Source of the DNA: Streptomyces sp. NBC_01276
Lineage (GTDB): Bacteria; Actinomycetota; Actinomycetes; Streptomycetales; Streptomycetaceae
Assembly: GCF_041435355.1 (NCBI RefSeq)
Contig: NZ_CP108442.1
Location: forward strand, 1,364,001 to 1,428,000
DNA: 64,000 nt
Reading direction: 5' to 3'
Part shown: positions 1 to 9,115 of the stretch, in pieces
Layout: each line of letters opens with the position of its first letter
Position numbering within the stretch: position 1 is the first letter of the stretch
Position numbers and translations under genes: made by a program
Notes under the pieces: model-generated
Told to the model about the DNA's origin: nothing
Database searches by the model: none
The model's input: the letters and a program-made list of their open reading frames with translations, nothing else

Positions 1-468
1 CACCACCTGGACGGTCGGTCCCGCGGTGGACACGGCCGTGCACACCAGCTGCTTCAGGCCGAGCGGGTCGAGCGCGGCCACGGCGAAGGGGACGCGGACC
101 TCCAGGCGGAACTCCGAGGTGAAGAAGGCCCTGACTCCCCCGGCCGCCCCGGGGTCCAGCGGCGGCAGCCGGGTACCGAGCCCGGCCTCCTGCTCCACCC
201 CGTCGGGTCCGCGCATCAGCAACTGCAGGCTGCCCTGCGGGCTGGTGTCGGCGTAGTCGGGCTCGGGCGCGGGGACCAGGCGCCCCTCGCCGGTGACGAA
301 GTACGCGATCGGGGCCCGGGAGGGCGCGGCGACCAGCACGCGGGCGGCGGAGCCGCTCTCGACGACCTCGGTGGGTTTGATCCCGCAGCCCGTGACCAGC
401 GGCGGGCCGAGCAGGGCGGCGGCCACGGCCGCGGCGGTGCGGCGGCCGGATGCGGAAGGGAGGGTCAC
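1..468 (-). CDS. putative lipoprotein (3' end outside window)
   Basis: The gene runs off the left edge; 156 codons are visible. The chosen GTG start overlaps the TGA of the upstream kinase gene (GTGA), so it is probably translated with the kinase. The N-terminus is Ala-rich and hydrophobic and ends in a lipobox-like LVTGC with Cys at residue 28, suggesting lipid attachment and an extracytoplasmic location. No enzymatic motif is visible in the remaining 128 residues. Its place as last gene after murJ, regulator and kinase suggests an envelope role, but the function is unknown. A GerMN-type domain would be one possibility, and the missing C-terminus prevents a decision. Confidence 0.7.
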   Translation of the reverse strand, partial: MTLPSASGRRTAAAVAAALLGPPLVTGCGIKPTEVVESGSAARVLVAAPSRAPIAYFVTGEGRLVPAPEPDYADTSPQGSLQLLMRGPDGVEQEAGLGTRLPPLDPGAAGGVRAFFTSEFRLEVRVPFAVAALDPLGLKQLVCTAVSTAGPTVQVV

Positions 469-1910
469 GCGGTGGCCTCCAGGGGCATGTCGAGGGTGAA
501 CACGGCTCCCCCGTCGGGGGCGTTGGCCGCGGTCAGGGTGCCCCCGTGCAGCCGGACGTTCTCCAGGCTGATGGCGAGCCCGAGGCCGCTGCCGGCGGAG
601 CGGGTCCGGGCGGCGTCGGCCTTGAAGAACCGGTCGAAGATGTGCGGGAGCACCTCGGCGGCGATGCCGGGCCCGCTGTCGGCCACCTCGACCAGCAGCC
701 GTTCCCCGTCCGCGCGGGACTCGGTGCGCACGGCGATCCGTACGGGGGCGCCGCCGTGCCGCAGGGCGTTGCCGACGAGGTTGGCGAGGACCACGTCGAA
801 GCGGCGCGGGTCGAGCCGGGCGCGGACCTCGTGCGGCAGGTCGGCGCTCACCCGGTCGCCGTCCCAGTGGCGACGTTCGAGGCTCTTGCGCACGGCCTCG
901 GCGACGTCCACGTCGTCGAGGTTGAGTTCGGCGGCGCGGGCGTCGAAGCGGGATATCTCCATCAGGTCCTCGACGAGGACGGCGAGTTTGCCGGTCTCGG
1001 CGCTGATCAGCCGCAGCGCCTTGGCGGTGTCGGGGTCGAGCCGTTCGGCGTCCTCGTCGAGGACCTCGGTGACGGCGAGCATCCCGGCGAGCGGGGTGCG
1101 CAGTTCGTGGGAGACGTCGGCGGCGAACCGGCGGGCCCGGACCTCCGCCTCGCGCAGTTCGGCGACGGACTGTTCCAGGGCTCCGGCGGTCTCGTTGAAG
1201 GTGCGGGCCAGTCCGGCCAGTTCGTCGGCCCCGCGGACCTCGATACGGGTGTCCAGCTGCCCGCGTCCCATGCTCTGTGCGGCCCGCCGCAGGTTGCGCA
1301 CGGGCCGCAGGACGCTGCGCGCGGCGAGCAGGGCGGGGACGACGGCGATGGCGAGGCCGGGGATGGCGCCCTGCCGGGCGGCCTGGACCATGGCGTCGAC
1401 GGTCTGCTGCTCGGTGAGCAGCGGCATGACGGCGTAGAGGACGGCTCCGGTCGGCTCGCGGACGCCGTTGTGGGCGAAGACGGCGGGCATGGCGATGGTC
1501 AGGTACGGCTCGCCCCGCTCGTCCTGGACGCGCTGGAAGGCGCCGTGCGGATGGTCGGCGACCTGGGCGCGCAGGGCGTCGGTGACGATGCCGGAGGTGG
1601 TGGGGGTGACATTGGAGGAGGCGCGCAGGGTGCCGTACTCGGCGTAGACGGTCCAGGGGTGGGGCTTGCCGCGCTTGCCGATCTCGTTGACGACCCGCTG
1701 GAGCTGCGCGCGGTCCATCGGCAGGGTCAGGGCCTGGGCCTCCAGCTGGTCGCGCAGGGTGCTGACGGCGGTGTCCTGGCTCTGGGTGAGGACGGCGCTG
1801 CGGGCCTGACGGTAGGTGAGGGCGGCCGTGCTGACCGCGCAGATCGCGGCGACCAGGAGGAAGGCCGCGATCATGCGGGTGCGCAGCCCGAGCGGCGCGA
1901 ACTTTCGCAC
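465..1910 (-). CDS. sensor histidine kinase, HAMP type
   Basis: A 481-residue membrane kinase. A first transmembrane segment lies near residues 12-33, an extracytoplasmic sensor region follows to about 180, and a second segment at 182-203 leads into a HAMP linker (LRPVRNLRRAAQ). The dimerisation box is FAADVSHELRTPLAG with phospho-acceptor His268. The ATPase N box (LVGNALRHG) and G boxes (DSGPGI, GSGLGLAI) follow. It lies 10 nt downstream of an OmpR-type regulator, its likely partner. The start is a GTG at 1910. The ligand cannot be read from the sequence; the flanking MurJ and L,D-transpeptidase genes suggest cell-wall stress sensing, which is inference. Confidence 0.93.
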   Translation of the reverse strand: MRKFAPLGLRTRMIAAFLLVAAICAVSTAALTYRQARSAVLTQSQDTAVSTLRDQLEAQALTLPMDRAQLQRVVNEIGKRGKPHPWTVYAEYGTLRASSNVTPTTSGIVTDALRAQVADHPHGAFQRVQDERGEPYLTIAMPAVFAHNGVREPTGAVLYAVMPLLTEQQTVDAMVQAARQGAIPGLAIAVVPALLAARSVLRPVRNLRRAAQSMGRGQLDTRIEVRGADELAGLARTFNETAGALEQSVAELREAEVRARRFAADVSHELRTPLAGMLAVTEVLDEDAERLDPDTAKALRLISAETGKLAVLVEDLMEISRFDARAAELNLDDVDVAEAVRKSLERRHWDGDRVSADLPHEVRARLDPRRFDVVLANLVGNALRHGGAPVRIAVRTESRADGERLLVEVADSGPGIAAEVLPHIFDRFFKADAARTRSAGSGLGLAISLENVRLHGGTLTAANAPDGGAVFTLDMPLEATA

Positions 1911-1920
1911 GGCGGTCTTC

Positions 1921-2610
1921 CTAACGCGGTCCGAGCGGTCCGAAGCGGTAGCCGAAGCCCCGCACGGTCTGTATGTAGCGGGGGCTGCCGCCGGGGTCCT
2001 CGATCTTGTTGCGCAGCCTGCGCACGCAGGCGTCCACGAGCCGGGCGTCGGCGTGGTAGCTGTGCTCCCACACGTACTCCAGCAGCTGTTGGCGGGAGAA
2101 GACCTGCTCGGGCGAGGCCGTCAGGTGGAGCAGGAGCTTGATCTCGCTGGGGGCGAGGGGCACGCGTTCGCCGCTCTTGGCGACGGTCAGGCCGGCGCGG
2201 TCGACGGCGAGTTCGCCGTGGTGTTCCACGCCGGGGCGGCCCCCGGGGTCGACGAGCCGGCGCAGTACGGCCTTGATGCGGGCCTCGATGATCTCGGTCC
2301 GGGCCGGTTTGACGATGTAGTCGTCGGCCCCGGCCTCCAGGCCGACGACGATGTCGAAGTCGTCGCCGCGTGCGGTGAGCATGATGATCGGGACCTCGCT
2401 GGTCTCGCGGATCCGGCGGCACACCTGGACGCCGTTGATCCCGGGCAGCATGAGGTCGAGGAGCACCAGATCGGGGTGGAAGCCGCCCATGAGGGCGAGG
2501 CCGGCCTCGCCCGTGTCGGCGGCTCTCACCTCGTGGCCGCGGCGGCGCAGGCCGAGTCCCACCCCTTCCCGGATGGAAGGGTCGTCCTCGATCAGCAGTA
2601 CGCGTGGCAT
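1921..2610 (-). CDS. OmpR/PhoB-family response regulator
   Basis: A 229-residue regulator with an N-terminal receiver domain and a C-terminal winged helix. The acidic pocket is IEDD (residues 8-10), the phospho-acceptor is Asp52 in LLDLMLPG, and the conserved Lys is in IVKPARTE. The DNA-binding half shows the usual LTASPEQVFSRQQLLEYVW and VRRLRNKI signatures and ends with GFGYRF. It is cotranscribed with the kinase (10-nt gap) and lies only 22 nt after murJ, so the four minus-strand genes probably form one transcription unit. It closely fits the usual family length. Confidence 0.95.
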   Translation of the reverse strand: MPRVLLIEDDPSIREGVGLGLRRRGHEVRAADTGEAGLALMGGFHPDLVLLDLMLPGINGVQVCRRIRETSEVPIIMLTARGDDFDIVVGLEAGADDYIVKPARTEIIEARIKAVLRRLVDPGGRPGVEHHGELAVDRAGLTVAKSGERVPLAPSEIKLLLHLTASPEQVFSRQQLLEYVWEHSYHADARLVDACVRRLRNKIEDPGGSPRYIQTVRGFGYRFGPLGPR

Positions 2611-2632
2611 CCGGTCAGTATCCCAGGGTGTT

Positions 2633-4327
2633 TCATACGGTCTCCTCCCACTTCCGGCCGGTCTTGCGCCGCAGGGAGTCGATCAGGTCGGTGATCTCCG
2701 TCAGGCGCAGGGGCCCGGCGAGGAGTACGACGACCAGCGCGAGCACGATGGTTCCCGCCCCGGCCGCCGCGTAGGCCCCGAGGCCGTCGGCGGCCCTGGC
2801 CGTCGCGTACGCGGCGGCCCCGGCGGGCAGGCAGGCGGCGAGCAGGCGCAGGTGGGTCCCGAGGGCCGTGGGGCGGGCGGCGGTACGGGTCCGCGCGCGC
2901 GGGCCGAGCCTGCGGGCGAGGGCGTACGCGGTCACGGCGGCGCCCGCGGTGAAGGCGAGGGAGGAGGCGGCGGCCATGCCGGTGACGGCCCAGCGCGGCG
3001 GGAGCACGGCGTACGCGGTGTAGGAGAGCCCGGCGTTCACGGCGACGATGACCAGGTTGAGGAAGAAGGGGGTCCGGGTGTCGGAGAGGGCGTAGAAGCC
3101 GCGGGCGAGCACGTACTGGGCGGAGTAGGCGATCAGACCGGGCGCGAAGGCGATGAGCATGCCCGCCATGGCCTCGACGCCGGCGGGGCCGTTGTGGCCG
3201 TACCCGGCGACGCAGTCCATCACCCAGGGTGCGAGCGCGGCGAAGAGGACGGCGGCGGGCACGACGAGGGCAGCGCTGGAGCGCAGGGCGTAGGAGACGT
3301 CCGTGCGGACCGCGGGCAGGTCGCCGTCGGAGGCGGCGGCGCTCATCCGGGGCATCAGAGCGGTCACGAGGGAGACGGTGACGATGCCCTGGGGGACGAC
3401 CCACAGCTGGTAGGCGTTGGTGTAGGCGGCGTATCCGGCGTTGCCGAGGTCGTGGCCGACGCCGGTGGAGAGCCGGGTGACCACCCAGTAGGCGATCTGG
3501 TTGGCGAGCACGAGCAGGACCAGCCAGCCCGCGTTGCGCAGGGGACGGGTGAGGCCGCTGCCGCGCCAATCGAAGCGGGGGCGCCAGCGGAAGCCCGCGG
3601 CGCGCAGCGAGGGGATCAGGGCGAGGGCCTGGAGCACGATCCCGGCGGTGGTACCGATGCCGAGCAGGCGGGTCCCGTCGGCGGTGAGGCCCTCGGCGGG
3701 GCCGTGGGACACGTACAGGAACAACCCGAAGACGCCGATGACGACCAGGTTGTTGAGGACGGGCGTCCACATCATGGCGCCGAAGCGGCCGCGGGCGTTC
3801 AGCACTTGCCCGAGCAGGGTGAAGAGCCCGTAGAAGAGGATCTGCGGGAGGCAGAAGCGGGCCAGGGCGATGGTGGTGCTCTTGTCGGCCCCCTCGTACC
3901 AGGGGGTGTACGTCTCGATGATCAGCGGGGCCGCCAGGACGGCGATGGCGGTGAGCACGAGGAGGGCCACGGTGCAGGCGGTCAGCAGCCGGTCGGTGTA
4001 GGCGGTCCCGCCGTCGCGGTGTTCCCGGGCGGCGCGCACCAGCTCGGGGACGAAGACGGCGTTGAGGGCACCGCCGACGAGCAGCATGTAGAGGATGTTC
4101 GGGACCGTATTGGCGACCGTGTAGCTGTCGCCCAGGAATCCGGTGCCGAGCGCGGCGAGGACCACGGCGGAGCGGACGAAGCCGATGACGCGGGAGACGA
4201 TCGAGCCGGCCGCCATGAGCGCGCCGCTGCGCAGGACCGAGCCGCCTCCCGCGGGGCCCCTCCGGTCGGCGTCGGCTTCGGCGTCGGCTTCGGCCGCCCG
4301 GGGTTCCGTGCGGGTGGTGGCTTCCAT
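2633..4327 (-). CDS. murJ: MurJ/MviN-family lipid II flippase
   Basis: A 564-residue polytopic membrane protein with the MviN signature near the start (SGALMAAGSIVSRVIGFVRS) and about 14 hydrophobic segments. MurJ proteins translocate lipid II across the cytoplasmic membrane for peptidoglycan synthesis. The short acidic N-terminus (EADAEADADRR) is unlike the very long N-terminal or kinase-like extensions of many actinobacterial MviN proteins. This may therefore be a second, stress-linked MurJ copy rather than the essential one (inference). It heads the unit with the two-component genes and the lipoprotein, and is divergent from the L,D-transpeptidase gene. Confidence 0.9.
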   Translation of the reverse strand: MEATTRTEPRAAEADAEADADRRGPAGGGSVLRSGALMAAGSIVSRVIGFVRSAVVLAALGTGFLGDSYTVANTVPNILYMLLVGGALNAVFVPELVRAAREHRDGGTAYTDRLLTACTVALLVLTAIAVLAAPLIIETYTPWYEGADKSTTIALARFCLPQILFYGLFTLLGQVLNARGRFGAMMWTPVLNNLVVIGVFGLFLYVSHGPAEGLTADGTRLLGIGTTAGIVLQALALIPSLRAAGFRWRPRFDWRGSGLTRPLRNAGWLVLLVLANQIAYWVVTRLSTGVGHDLGNAGYAAYTNAYQLWVVPQGIVTVSLVTALMPRMSAAASDGDLPAVRTDVSYALRSSAALVVPAAVLFAALAPWVMDCVAGYGHNGPAGVEAMAGMLIAFAPGLIAYSAQYVLARGFYALSDTRTPFFLNLVIVAVNAGLSYTAYAVLPPRWAVTGMAAASSLAFTAGAAVTAYALARRLGPRARTRTAARPTALGTHLRLLAACLPAGAAAYATARAADGLGAYAAAGAGTIVLALVVVLLAGPLRLTEITDLIDSLRRKTGRKWEETV

Positions 4328-4623
4328 CGAGGTGGTGTCCCTTCACCTGGTCGAAGGTGGAGGGTAACCCGGTCCCGTCGGCCGCTCCCGCTCCGGCCCC
4401 GGCCGCGCGTGCGGCGGTGCCGGCTTCCCGCCAGTGCTTTTCGGCCTTTTCTCCGGGACCAAAGTCCTTTCCGGAATGGGTTTTTCTATATGACCGAACT
4501 GCAACTGTTTCGCTGCGGTGCACGTCACAAGGCGAAGGGCGATGTTTTCCGCGGAACGGGGAACCTAGAGTCGTGCCGTTCGCTCCTTGTTCACGGACGA
4601 CCATTACTTCGGAGGGGTTTTCG
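4328..4623. promoter_or_regulatory. divergent promoter region murJ / L,D-transpeptidase
   Basis: No gene is visible in these 296 bases. The stretch around 4435-4580 is clearly more AT-rich than its surroundings, with runs such as CTTTTCGGCC, GGGTTTTTCTATATGACC and CGATGTTTTCC, as expected for back-to-back promoters. A GGAAC sequence near 4554-4575 resembles the -35 of ECF-type (SigE-like) promoters, but I cannot fix a -10 with confidence. A Shine-Dalgarno GGAGGGG at 4611-4617 serves the plus-strand gene. Confidence 0.5.
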
Positions 4624-5848
4624 TTGAGCCGCACACGCCGTACCGCACTGCCGCGTCGTCGGGGCCGTCACGCCATGCTGGCGGGCACCGCACTCCTGGC
4701 CGCCGCACTGACCGCCTGCGGGGGGCGGCTCCGGCACGGGTGCCGGCGGGGACGGCAAGTCGGACCCGAAGAAGAAGCCGGACATGGCGGTTTCGGTGAA
4801 CCTCTCGGGCGATCAGGTCAAGGCCGGCGAGCCGGTCAGGGTGACGATCGCCGACGGCAGGCTCGCGCAGGTCAAGGTCACGGACGGCAAGGGCGGGGAA
4901 CTCCCGGGCCGGATAGCCCCCGACGGGAAGACCTGGACCTCGGAGCGCAACGCCTCCCCGGGCACCGACTACAAGGTGGAGGCGCAGAACTCCGAGAGCC
5001 AGAGCGCCACCACCCAGTTCAAGACCTCGGCCGCCGACAAGGTGAACAAGGTCTCCATCAACATTTCCAAGGGCAGCACGGTGGGCGTCGCGATGCCCGT
5101 CTCCCTGGTCTTCGACAACCCGGTGAAGAACAAGGCCGAGGTGGAGAAGCAGCTGAAGGTGAGCACCTCGAACAACACCGAGGGTTCCTGGGGCTGGTTC
5201 AAGGACTATTCCGGCAAGGACCGGGTGGACTGGCGCCCGAAGGACTACTGGAAGTCCGGCACCGACGTGAAGGTGGAGATGAACCTGAACGGAGTGGATT
5301 CGGGTCCCGGCGGCGGTCTCTTCGCGCGCGATTACAACACCGAATTCAAAATAGGCAAGGACCGCCGGATGGAGGTCAGCCTCGACACCAAGAAGATGGC
5401 GGTCATCGAGGACGGCCGGGCGGTCAGGACGATCCCGGTCTCCGCCGGTACGCCGGGCGGGCAGAAGGCCTCCTGGTCCGGGAAGATGGTGCTGATGGCG
5501 AAGGAGGGCACCATCCGGATGGATTCCCAGACGGTGGGCCTGGGCGACTCCTACGACAAGATGGTCGACTTCTCGATGCGGCTGACCTGGTCGGGCATGT
5601 ACGCGCACGCCGCGCCGTGGAACAACGCGAACTTCGGCAGCGCCAACACCAGTTCCGGCTGCGTGGGCATGAGCGACGCCAACGCGAAGTCCTTCTACGA
5701 GCAGGCGCAGGTCGGCGACCTCTTCGAGGTGGTCGGCAGCGGCTCCAAGGGCAACGCCGACATCGGCAACGGCTACGGCGAATGGAACCTGTCCTGGGAC
5801 GCCTGGAAGGCCAAGAGCGCGCTGGCCGGCGGCAACCAGAACGGCTGA
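4624..5848 (+). CDS. L,D-transpeptidase lipoprotein with apparent frameshift in a G tract
   Basis: Peptidoglycan 3-3 cross-linking enzyme of the YkuD family with N-terminal Ig-like domains, as in LdtMt2. Translation from TTG 4624 (SD GGAGGGG, 6-nt spacing) gives a signal peptide and lipobox LTAC (Cys codon 4717-4719). Directly after the Cys lies a six-G run (4720-4725), and the reading frame then shifts. The body (Gly/Ser-rich linker, PKKKPDMAVSVNLSGD onward, 354 residues from ATG 4784) is in another frame. Five Gs would restore one protein of about 407 residues. The catalytic region has HAAPW and the nucleophile in SSGCVGM, where most family members have SHGC. It is either a sequencing error, a phase-variable tract or a fresh pseudogene. 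Confidence 0.85.
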
Positions 5849-5861
5849 CCCTGGATCAATT

Positions 5862-5904
5862 GTTACCACCACGTAACTTACTGACGGGTTACCTTCGGTA
5901 AGTT
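5862..5904. promoter_or_regulatory. GTTAC-type palindromic operator array
   Basis: Between the transpeptidase stop and the secreted hydrolase start there is a palindrome GTTAC-N6-GTAAC (5862-5877). It is followed by TTACTGACGGGTTACC and by GTTACC-TTC-GGTAAG (about 5889-5903). The same 16-bp architecture occurs at 34964-34979 before the secreted SGNH hydrolase. This looks like the binding site of a shared regulator; which protein binds is unknown. Confidence 0.55.
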
Positions 5905-5958
5905 CCTCCCGTTACCGTCGGGTCACTTTAGGACACCGGCGCACGCGAGGAGCGATCG

Positions 5959-7548
5959 ATGAAAGCCCGCCCCACCCCAGCGGCGGCCGTGGCCGCCCTG
6001 CTCGCGGCGACCGCCCTGGGCCTGGCCCCCCACCAGGCCCAGGCGGCCCCCGCAGCGCCCGCGTCCTCGGCCCCGGCCGCCTCCCCGGAACTGCGCTTCC
6101 ACGACATTCCCGGCTCCGGAGGCATCACCCTCAAGGGCAACGTCTTCACCCCCGCCGGCGCCCAGCCCGGCCGGAAGTATCCGCTGATCGTGCTCCCCAG
6201 CAGCTGGGGCCTGCCGCAGATCGAATACGTCGCCCAGGCCCGGAAGCTCGCCGACTCCGGTTACGTGGTGGTCAGTTACGCCTCGCGCGGCTTCTGGCTG
6301 TCCGGCGGCGAGATCGAGACGGCGGGCCCCGCCGACATCGCGGACGTCTCCGCCGTCATCGACTGGGCCCTCGCCACCACGCCCGCGGACCCCGGCCGGA
6401 TCGGCCTCGGCGGGGTCTCGTACGGGGCCGGCATCAGCCTGCTGGCCTCCGCGCACGACCCCCGCGTCAAGACCGTGGTCGCGCTCAGCGGCTGGGCGGA
6501 CCTGATCGAGTCCATCTACTCCGGCCGCACCGAGCACCGCCAGGCGGCCGGCCTCCTCGGGGCCACCGGATACCTCACCGGCCGCCCCGGCCCCGAACTC
6601 CGCCGGATCCTCGACGACTTCCTCGGCTCACGGCTGGACAGGGAACAGGCGATGATCGACTGGGGGAAGAAGCGCTCCGCCTCCGAGCAGATCGACCGGA
6701 TCAACGCCAACGGCGCCGCGATCATGCTGGGCAACGCCTGGGGCGACACCGTCTTCCCGCCCAACCAGTACACGAAGTTCTTCGAGGGGCTCACCGGCCC
6801 CAAGCGGCTGGAACTGCGCCCCGGCGACCACGCCACCGCCGAGGGCACCGGCCTCCTCGGCCTGCCCAACGACACCTGGACCAACGCCCACCGCTGGTTC
6901 GACCGCTACCTCAAGGGCGACCGCAACGGCGTCGACACCGAAGCCCCCGTCCAGATCAAGTCCCGCAGCGACAACGGCTACGAGGGCTACGCCGACTGGA
7001 AGGCGGTCGGATCCGGCGGTACCGAGCGCATCCCCCTGAACGACAGCGAGCACGTCTTCGCGAACGTCGACTCCGGGGCCGACGGCGGCGTGGTCATGCT
7101 CTCCAGCGTCCTCGACCAGTTCTTCAAGGCGCCCCCCGTCGCCTCCATCCCCCTCCTCCCCCGCGCCTTCGCGGCCGTCTGGCAGTCCGGCCGCTACCAG
7201 GAGGAACGCCGGATCCGGGGCACCGTGCGCCTGCACACCACCGTCACGCCCACCAAGGGCGACGGCACGTTCGTCGCCTACCTCTACGACGTGGGCCCCC
7301 TCGGCCTCGGCAAGCTGGTCAGCAACGCCCCGTACACCTTCCACGGCAAGGCCCCCGGGCAGCCCTTCGGCGTGGACCTGGACCTCTTCTCCACCGCCTA
7401 CGACGTGCCCGCGGGCCACCGGCTCGCCCTGGTCGTGGACACGGTCGACCCGCTCTACATCGAGCACAACCCCGCCGGCGCGCAGCTGACCTTCTCCTCG
7501 CCGCGCACCGATCCCTCGTACGTCTCGGTACCGCTGCGCGAGCAGTGA
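5959..7548 (+). CDS. secreted CocE/NonD-family (peptidase S15-like) hydrolase
   Basis: A 529-residue exported alpha/beta hydrolase. Residues 1-30 form a signal peptide (cleavage near AQA-AP). The nucleophile elbow is GGVSYGAG with Ser154. The likely acid is the Asp in GNAWGDTVFPP (about 259) and the likely base the His in RPGDHATAEG (about 283). The C-terminal 190 residues resemble the X-Pro dipeptidyl-peptidase C-terminal beta domain (YDVPAGHRLALVVDTVDP). Family members hydrolyse acyl esters, amides or X-Pro peptides, and the substrate here is not predictable. It stands alone behind a GTTAC-type operator array and ends at a terminator shared with the convergent glu operon. Confidence 0.88.
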   Translation: MKARPTPAAAVAALLAATALGLAPHQAQAAPAAPASSAPAASPELRFHDIPGSGGITLKGNVFTPAGAQPGRKYPLIVLPSSWGLPQIEYVAQARKLADSGYVVVSYASRGFWLSGGEIETAGPADIADVSAVIDWALATTPADPGRIGLGGVSYGAGISLLASAHDPRVKTVVALSGWADLIESIYSGRTEHRQAAGLLGATGYLTGRPGPELRRILDDFLGSRLDREQAMIDWGKKRSASEQIDRINANGAAIMLGNAWGDTVFPPNQYTKFFEGLTGPKRLELRPGDHATAEGTGLLGLPNDTWTNAHRWFDRYLKGDRNGVDTEAPVQIKSRSDNGYEGYADWKAVGSGGTERIPLNDSEHVFANVDSGADGGVVMLSSVLDQFFKAPPVASIPLLPRAFAAVWQSGRYQEERRIRGTVRLHTTVTPTKGDGTFVAYLYDVGPLGLGKLVSNAPYTFHGKAPGQPFGVDLDLFSTAYDVPAGHRLALVVDTVDPLYIEHNPAGAQLTFSSPRTDPSYVSVPLREQ

Positions 7549-7557
7549 TCCACGGCT

Positions 7558-7595
7558 GCTGCCGGGGCGGGGCGGATCCTCACCGCCCCGGCAGC
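7558..7595. terminator. bidirectional hairpin terminator
   Basis: A perfect 13-bp stem (GCTGCCGGGGCGG at 7558-7570 pairing with 7583-7595) with a 12-nt loop lies between the convergent hydrolase gene and gluD. Its right arm begins inside the end of the gluD coding sequence. Confidence 0.75.
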
Positions 7596-8458
7596 ACCGT
7601 CTCGGGCTCCGCGGGGGCGACTTCGACGGCCGCGGTCTTCGGGCTGCGCCGCTCCCGCCGGGCCACCCAGGTGGCGAACCAGGACAGCAGCATGCACATC
7701 CCGATGTAGATCGGGGAGATGATCATCACCACGGGGATGAACGGCAGGTCGTAGTCGAGGTTGGAGGCGATCAGCTTGCCCGCGTGCAGGAACTCCTCGT
7801 AGGTGATCAGGTAGCCGAGCGAGGTGTCCTTCAGCGCGACCACCAGCTGGCTGATGATCGTGGGCAGCATCGCGCGGACGGCCTGCGGGGCCAGCACGAA
7901 GGTCATGACCTGCGTCTTGCGCATGCCGAGGGCGTACGCCGCCTCGCGCTGGCCCCTCTCCACGGAGTTGATGCCCGTACGGAAGACCTCGGCGAGCACC
8001 GATCCGTTGTACAGGGTCAGCCCCGCCACCAGCGCGGGCAGCGGCTGCGCCTTGAGCGCGACGAAGATGAAGAAGATCATCACCAGGACCGGCATGGCCC
8101 GGAAGAACTCCACGAACACCGTCGCCGCCCAGCGCACGGGCCGGTGCACCGAGAGCCGGCCGGCGCCGAGCACCGCGCCGAGCAGGAGCGAGAGCACCGA
8201 GGCGTAGGCGAAGGCCTTGAGGGTGTTGCCCAGCCCCCGCAGGATCAGTTCCTGGATGCCCTTGTAGATGAAGGGGCTCCACTTGGCGGAGGTGAACTGC
8301 TCGGTGTCGAAGAGCAGGTAGAGGATCCAGGCCAGCAGCCCGAGGATCACCACCGTCGACACGATCCCGTAGACGCGGTGACGGCGCCGGGTGCGGGGGC
8401 CGGGCAGGTCGTAGAGGGCCGTGGACTCCGGGGCCCGGTGGAGCGCGTGCGCGGTCAT
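7580..8458 (-). CDS. gluD: glutamate-type amino-acid ABC transporter permease (GluD-like)
   Basis: A 292-residue inner-membrane permease of the His/Glu/Gln/Arg family. It has an N-terminal segment around residues 28-48, then the BPD domain containing TLKAFAYASVLSLLLGAVLG. The EAA loop is visible as EAAYALGMRKTQVMTFVLAPQAVR. It overlaps the upstream permease gene by 4 nt (ATGA) and is the last gene of a gluABCD-ordered operon. It probably forms a heterodimer with the GluC-like subunit. Confidence 0.9.
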   Translation of the reverse strand: MTAHALHRAPESTALYDLPGPRTRRRHRVYGIVSTVVILGLLAWILYLLFDTEQFTSAKWSPFIYKGIQELILRGLGNTLKAFAYASVLSLLLGAVLGAGRLSVHRPVRWAATVFVEFFRAMPVLVMIFFIFVALKAQPLPALVAGLTLYNGSVLAEVFRTGINSVERGQREAAYALGMRKTQVMTFVLAPQAVRAMLPTIISQLVVALKDTSLGYLITYEEFLHAGKLIASNLDYDLPFIPVVMIISPIYIGMCMLLSWFATWVARRERRSPKTAAVEVAPAEPETVLPGR

Positions 8459-9099
8459 CGGGCGACTCCGTAGCGCTTCTCCAGTACGTGGAAGAGCGCG
8501 CTGATGGACAGGGTGATGATCAGGTACCCCACGGCGATCCAGACGAAGGTCCAGATGATGTTGTAGCCCAGCTCGCTGAGCGTCTTGTACGTGCCCAGCA
8601 GCTCGTTCACGCTGAAGGCGCCGGCGATCGCGGAGTTCTTGGCGAGGGCGATCAGCGTGGAGCCGATGGGCGGGATCACGGACCGGAAGGCCTGCGGCAG
8701 CACCACCGTGCCCAGCGTCTGCCCGAAGGACATCCCCAGGCTGCGGGCCGCCTCGCCCTGACCCTTGGGCACCGTGTTGATGCCCGAGCGCAGCACCTCG
8801 CAGATGAAGGCGGAGGTGTAGCAGCCCAGGGCCAGGATGGCGAAGACCTGGAAGGGCAGCACCAGCCCGAAGCGGGGCAGGCCGAGCAGCACCGCGAAGA
8901 AGAGCAGGGTGAGCGGGGTGTTGCGCAGCACGGTCACCCAGACCGTGCCGAAGACCCGGAAGGAGCCGATGGGCGCGACCCGGAAGGAGGCCATCACGAA
9001 GCCCAGGACCAGGGCGAGGAGGGAGCCGTAGAAGGTCAGCTGGACGGTGCCCCAGAAGCCCTTCCCGTAGAGCGCGAAGTTCTCGGTGAGTACGTTCAT
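8455..9099 (-). CDS. gluC: glutamate-type amino-acid ABC transporter permease (GluC-like)
   Basis: A 214-residue permease with about five membrane segments and the EAA motif [25 protein letters not shown]. It belongs to the same family as the downstream permease but lacks the N-terminal extension. The gap to the binding-protein gene is 16 nt. The order ATPase, binding protein, permease, permease matches the glu operon of Corynebacterium and Streptomyces. Confidence 0.9.
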   Translation of the reverse strand: MNVLTENFALYGKGFWGTVQLTFYGSLLALVLGFVMASFRVAPIGSFRVFGTVWVTVLRNTPLTLLFFAVLLGLPRFGLVLPFQVFAILALGCYTSAFICEVLRSGINTVPKGQGEAARSLGMSFGQTLGTVVLPQAFRSVIPPIGSTLIALAKNSAIAGAFSVNELLGTYKTLSELGYNIIWTFVWIAVGYLIITLSISALFHVLEKRYGVAR

Positions 9100-9115
9100 G
9101 GCGGTGGCTCTCCCC

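Noticed and set aside
450..2141. 563-codon plus-strand ORF opposite the kinase
   Set aside because: It is antisense to clear kinase and regulator genes; its Gly/Val/Asp-rich product is a GC-codon shadow.
2592..4634. 680-codon minus-strand ORF and the 758-codon plus-strand ORF over murJ
   Set aside because: Arg/Pro-rich or Gly/Glu-rich products in the wrong frames; the murJ frame shows real membrane segments and family motifs.
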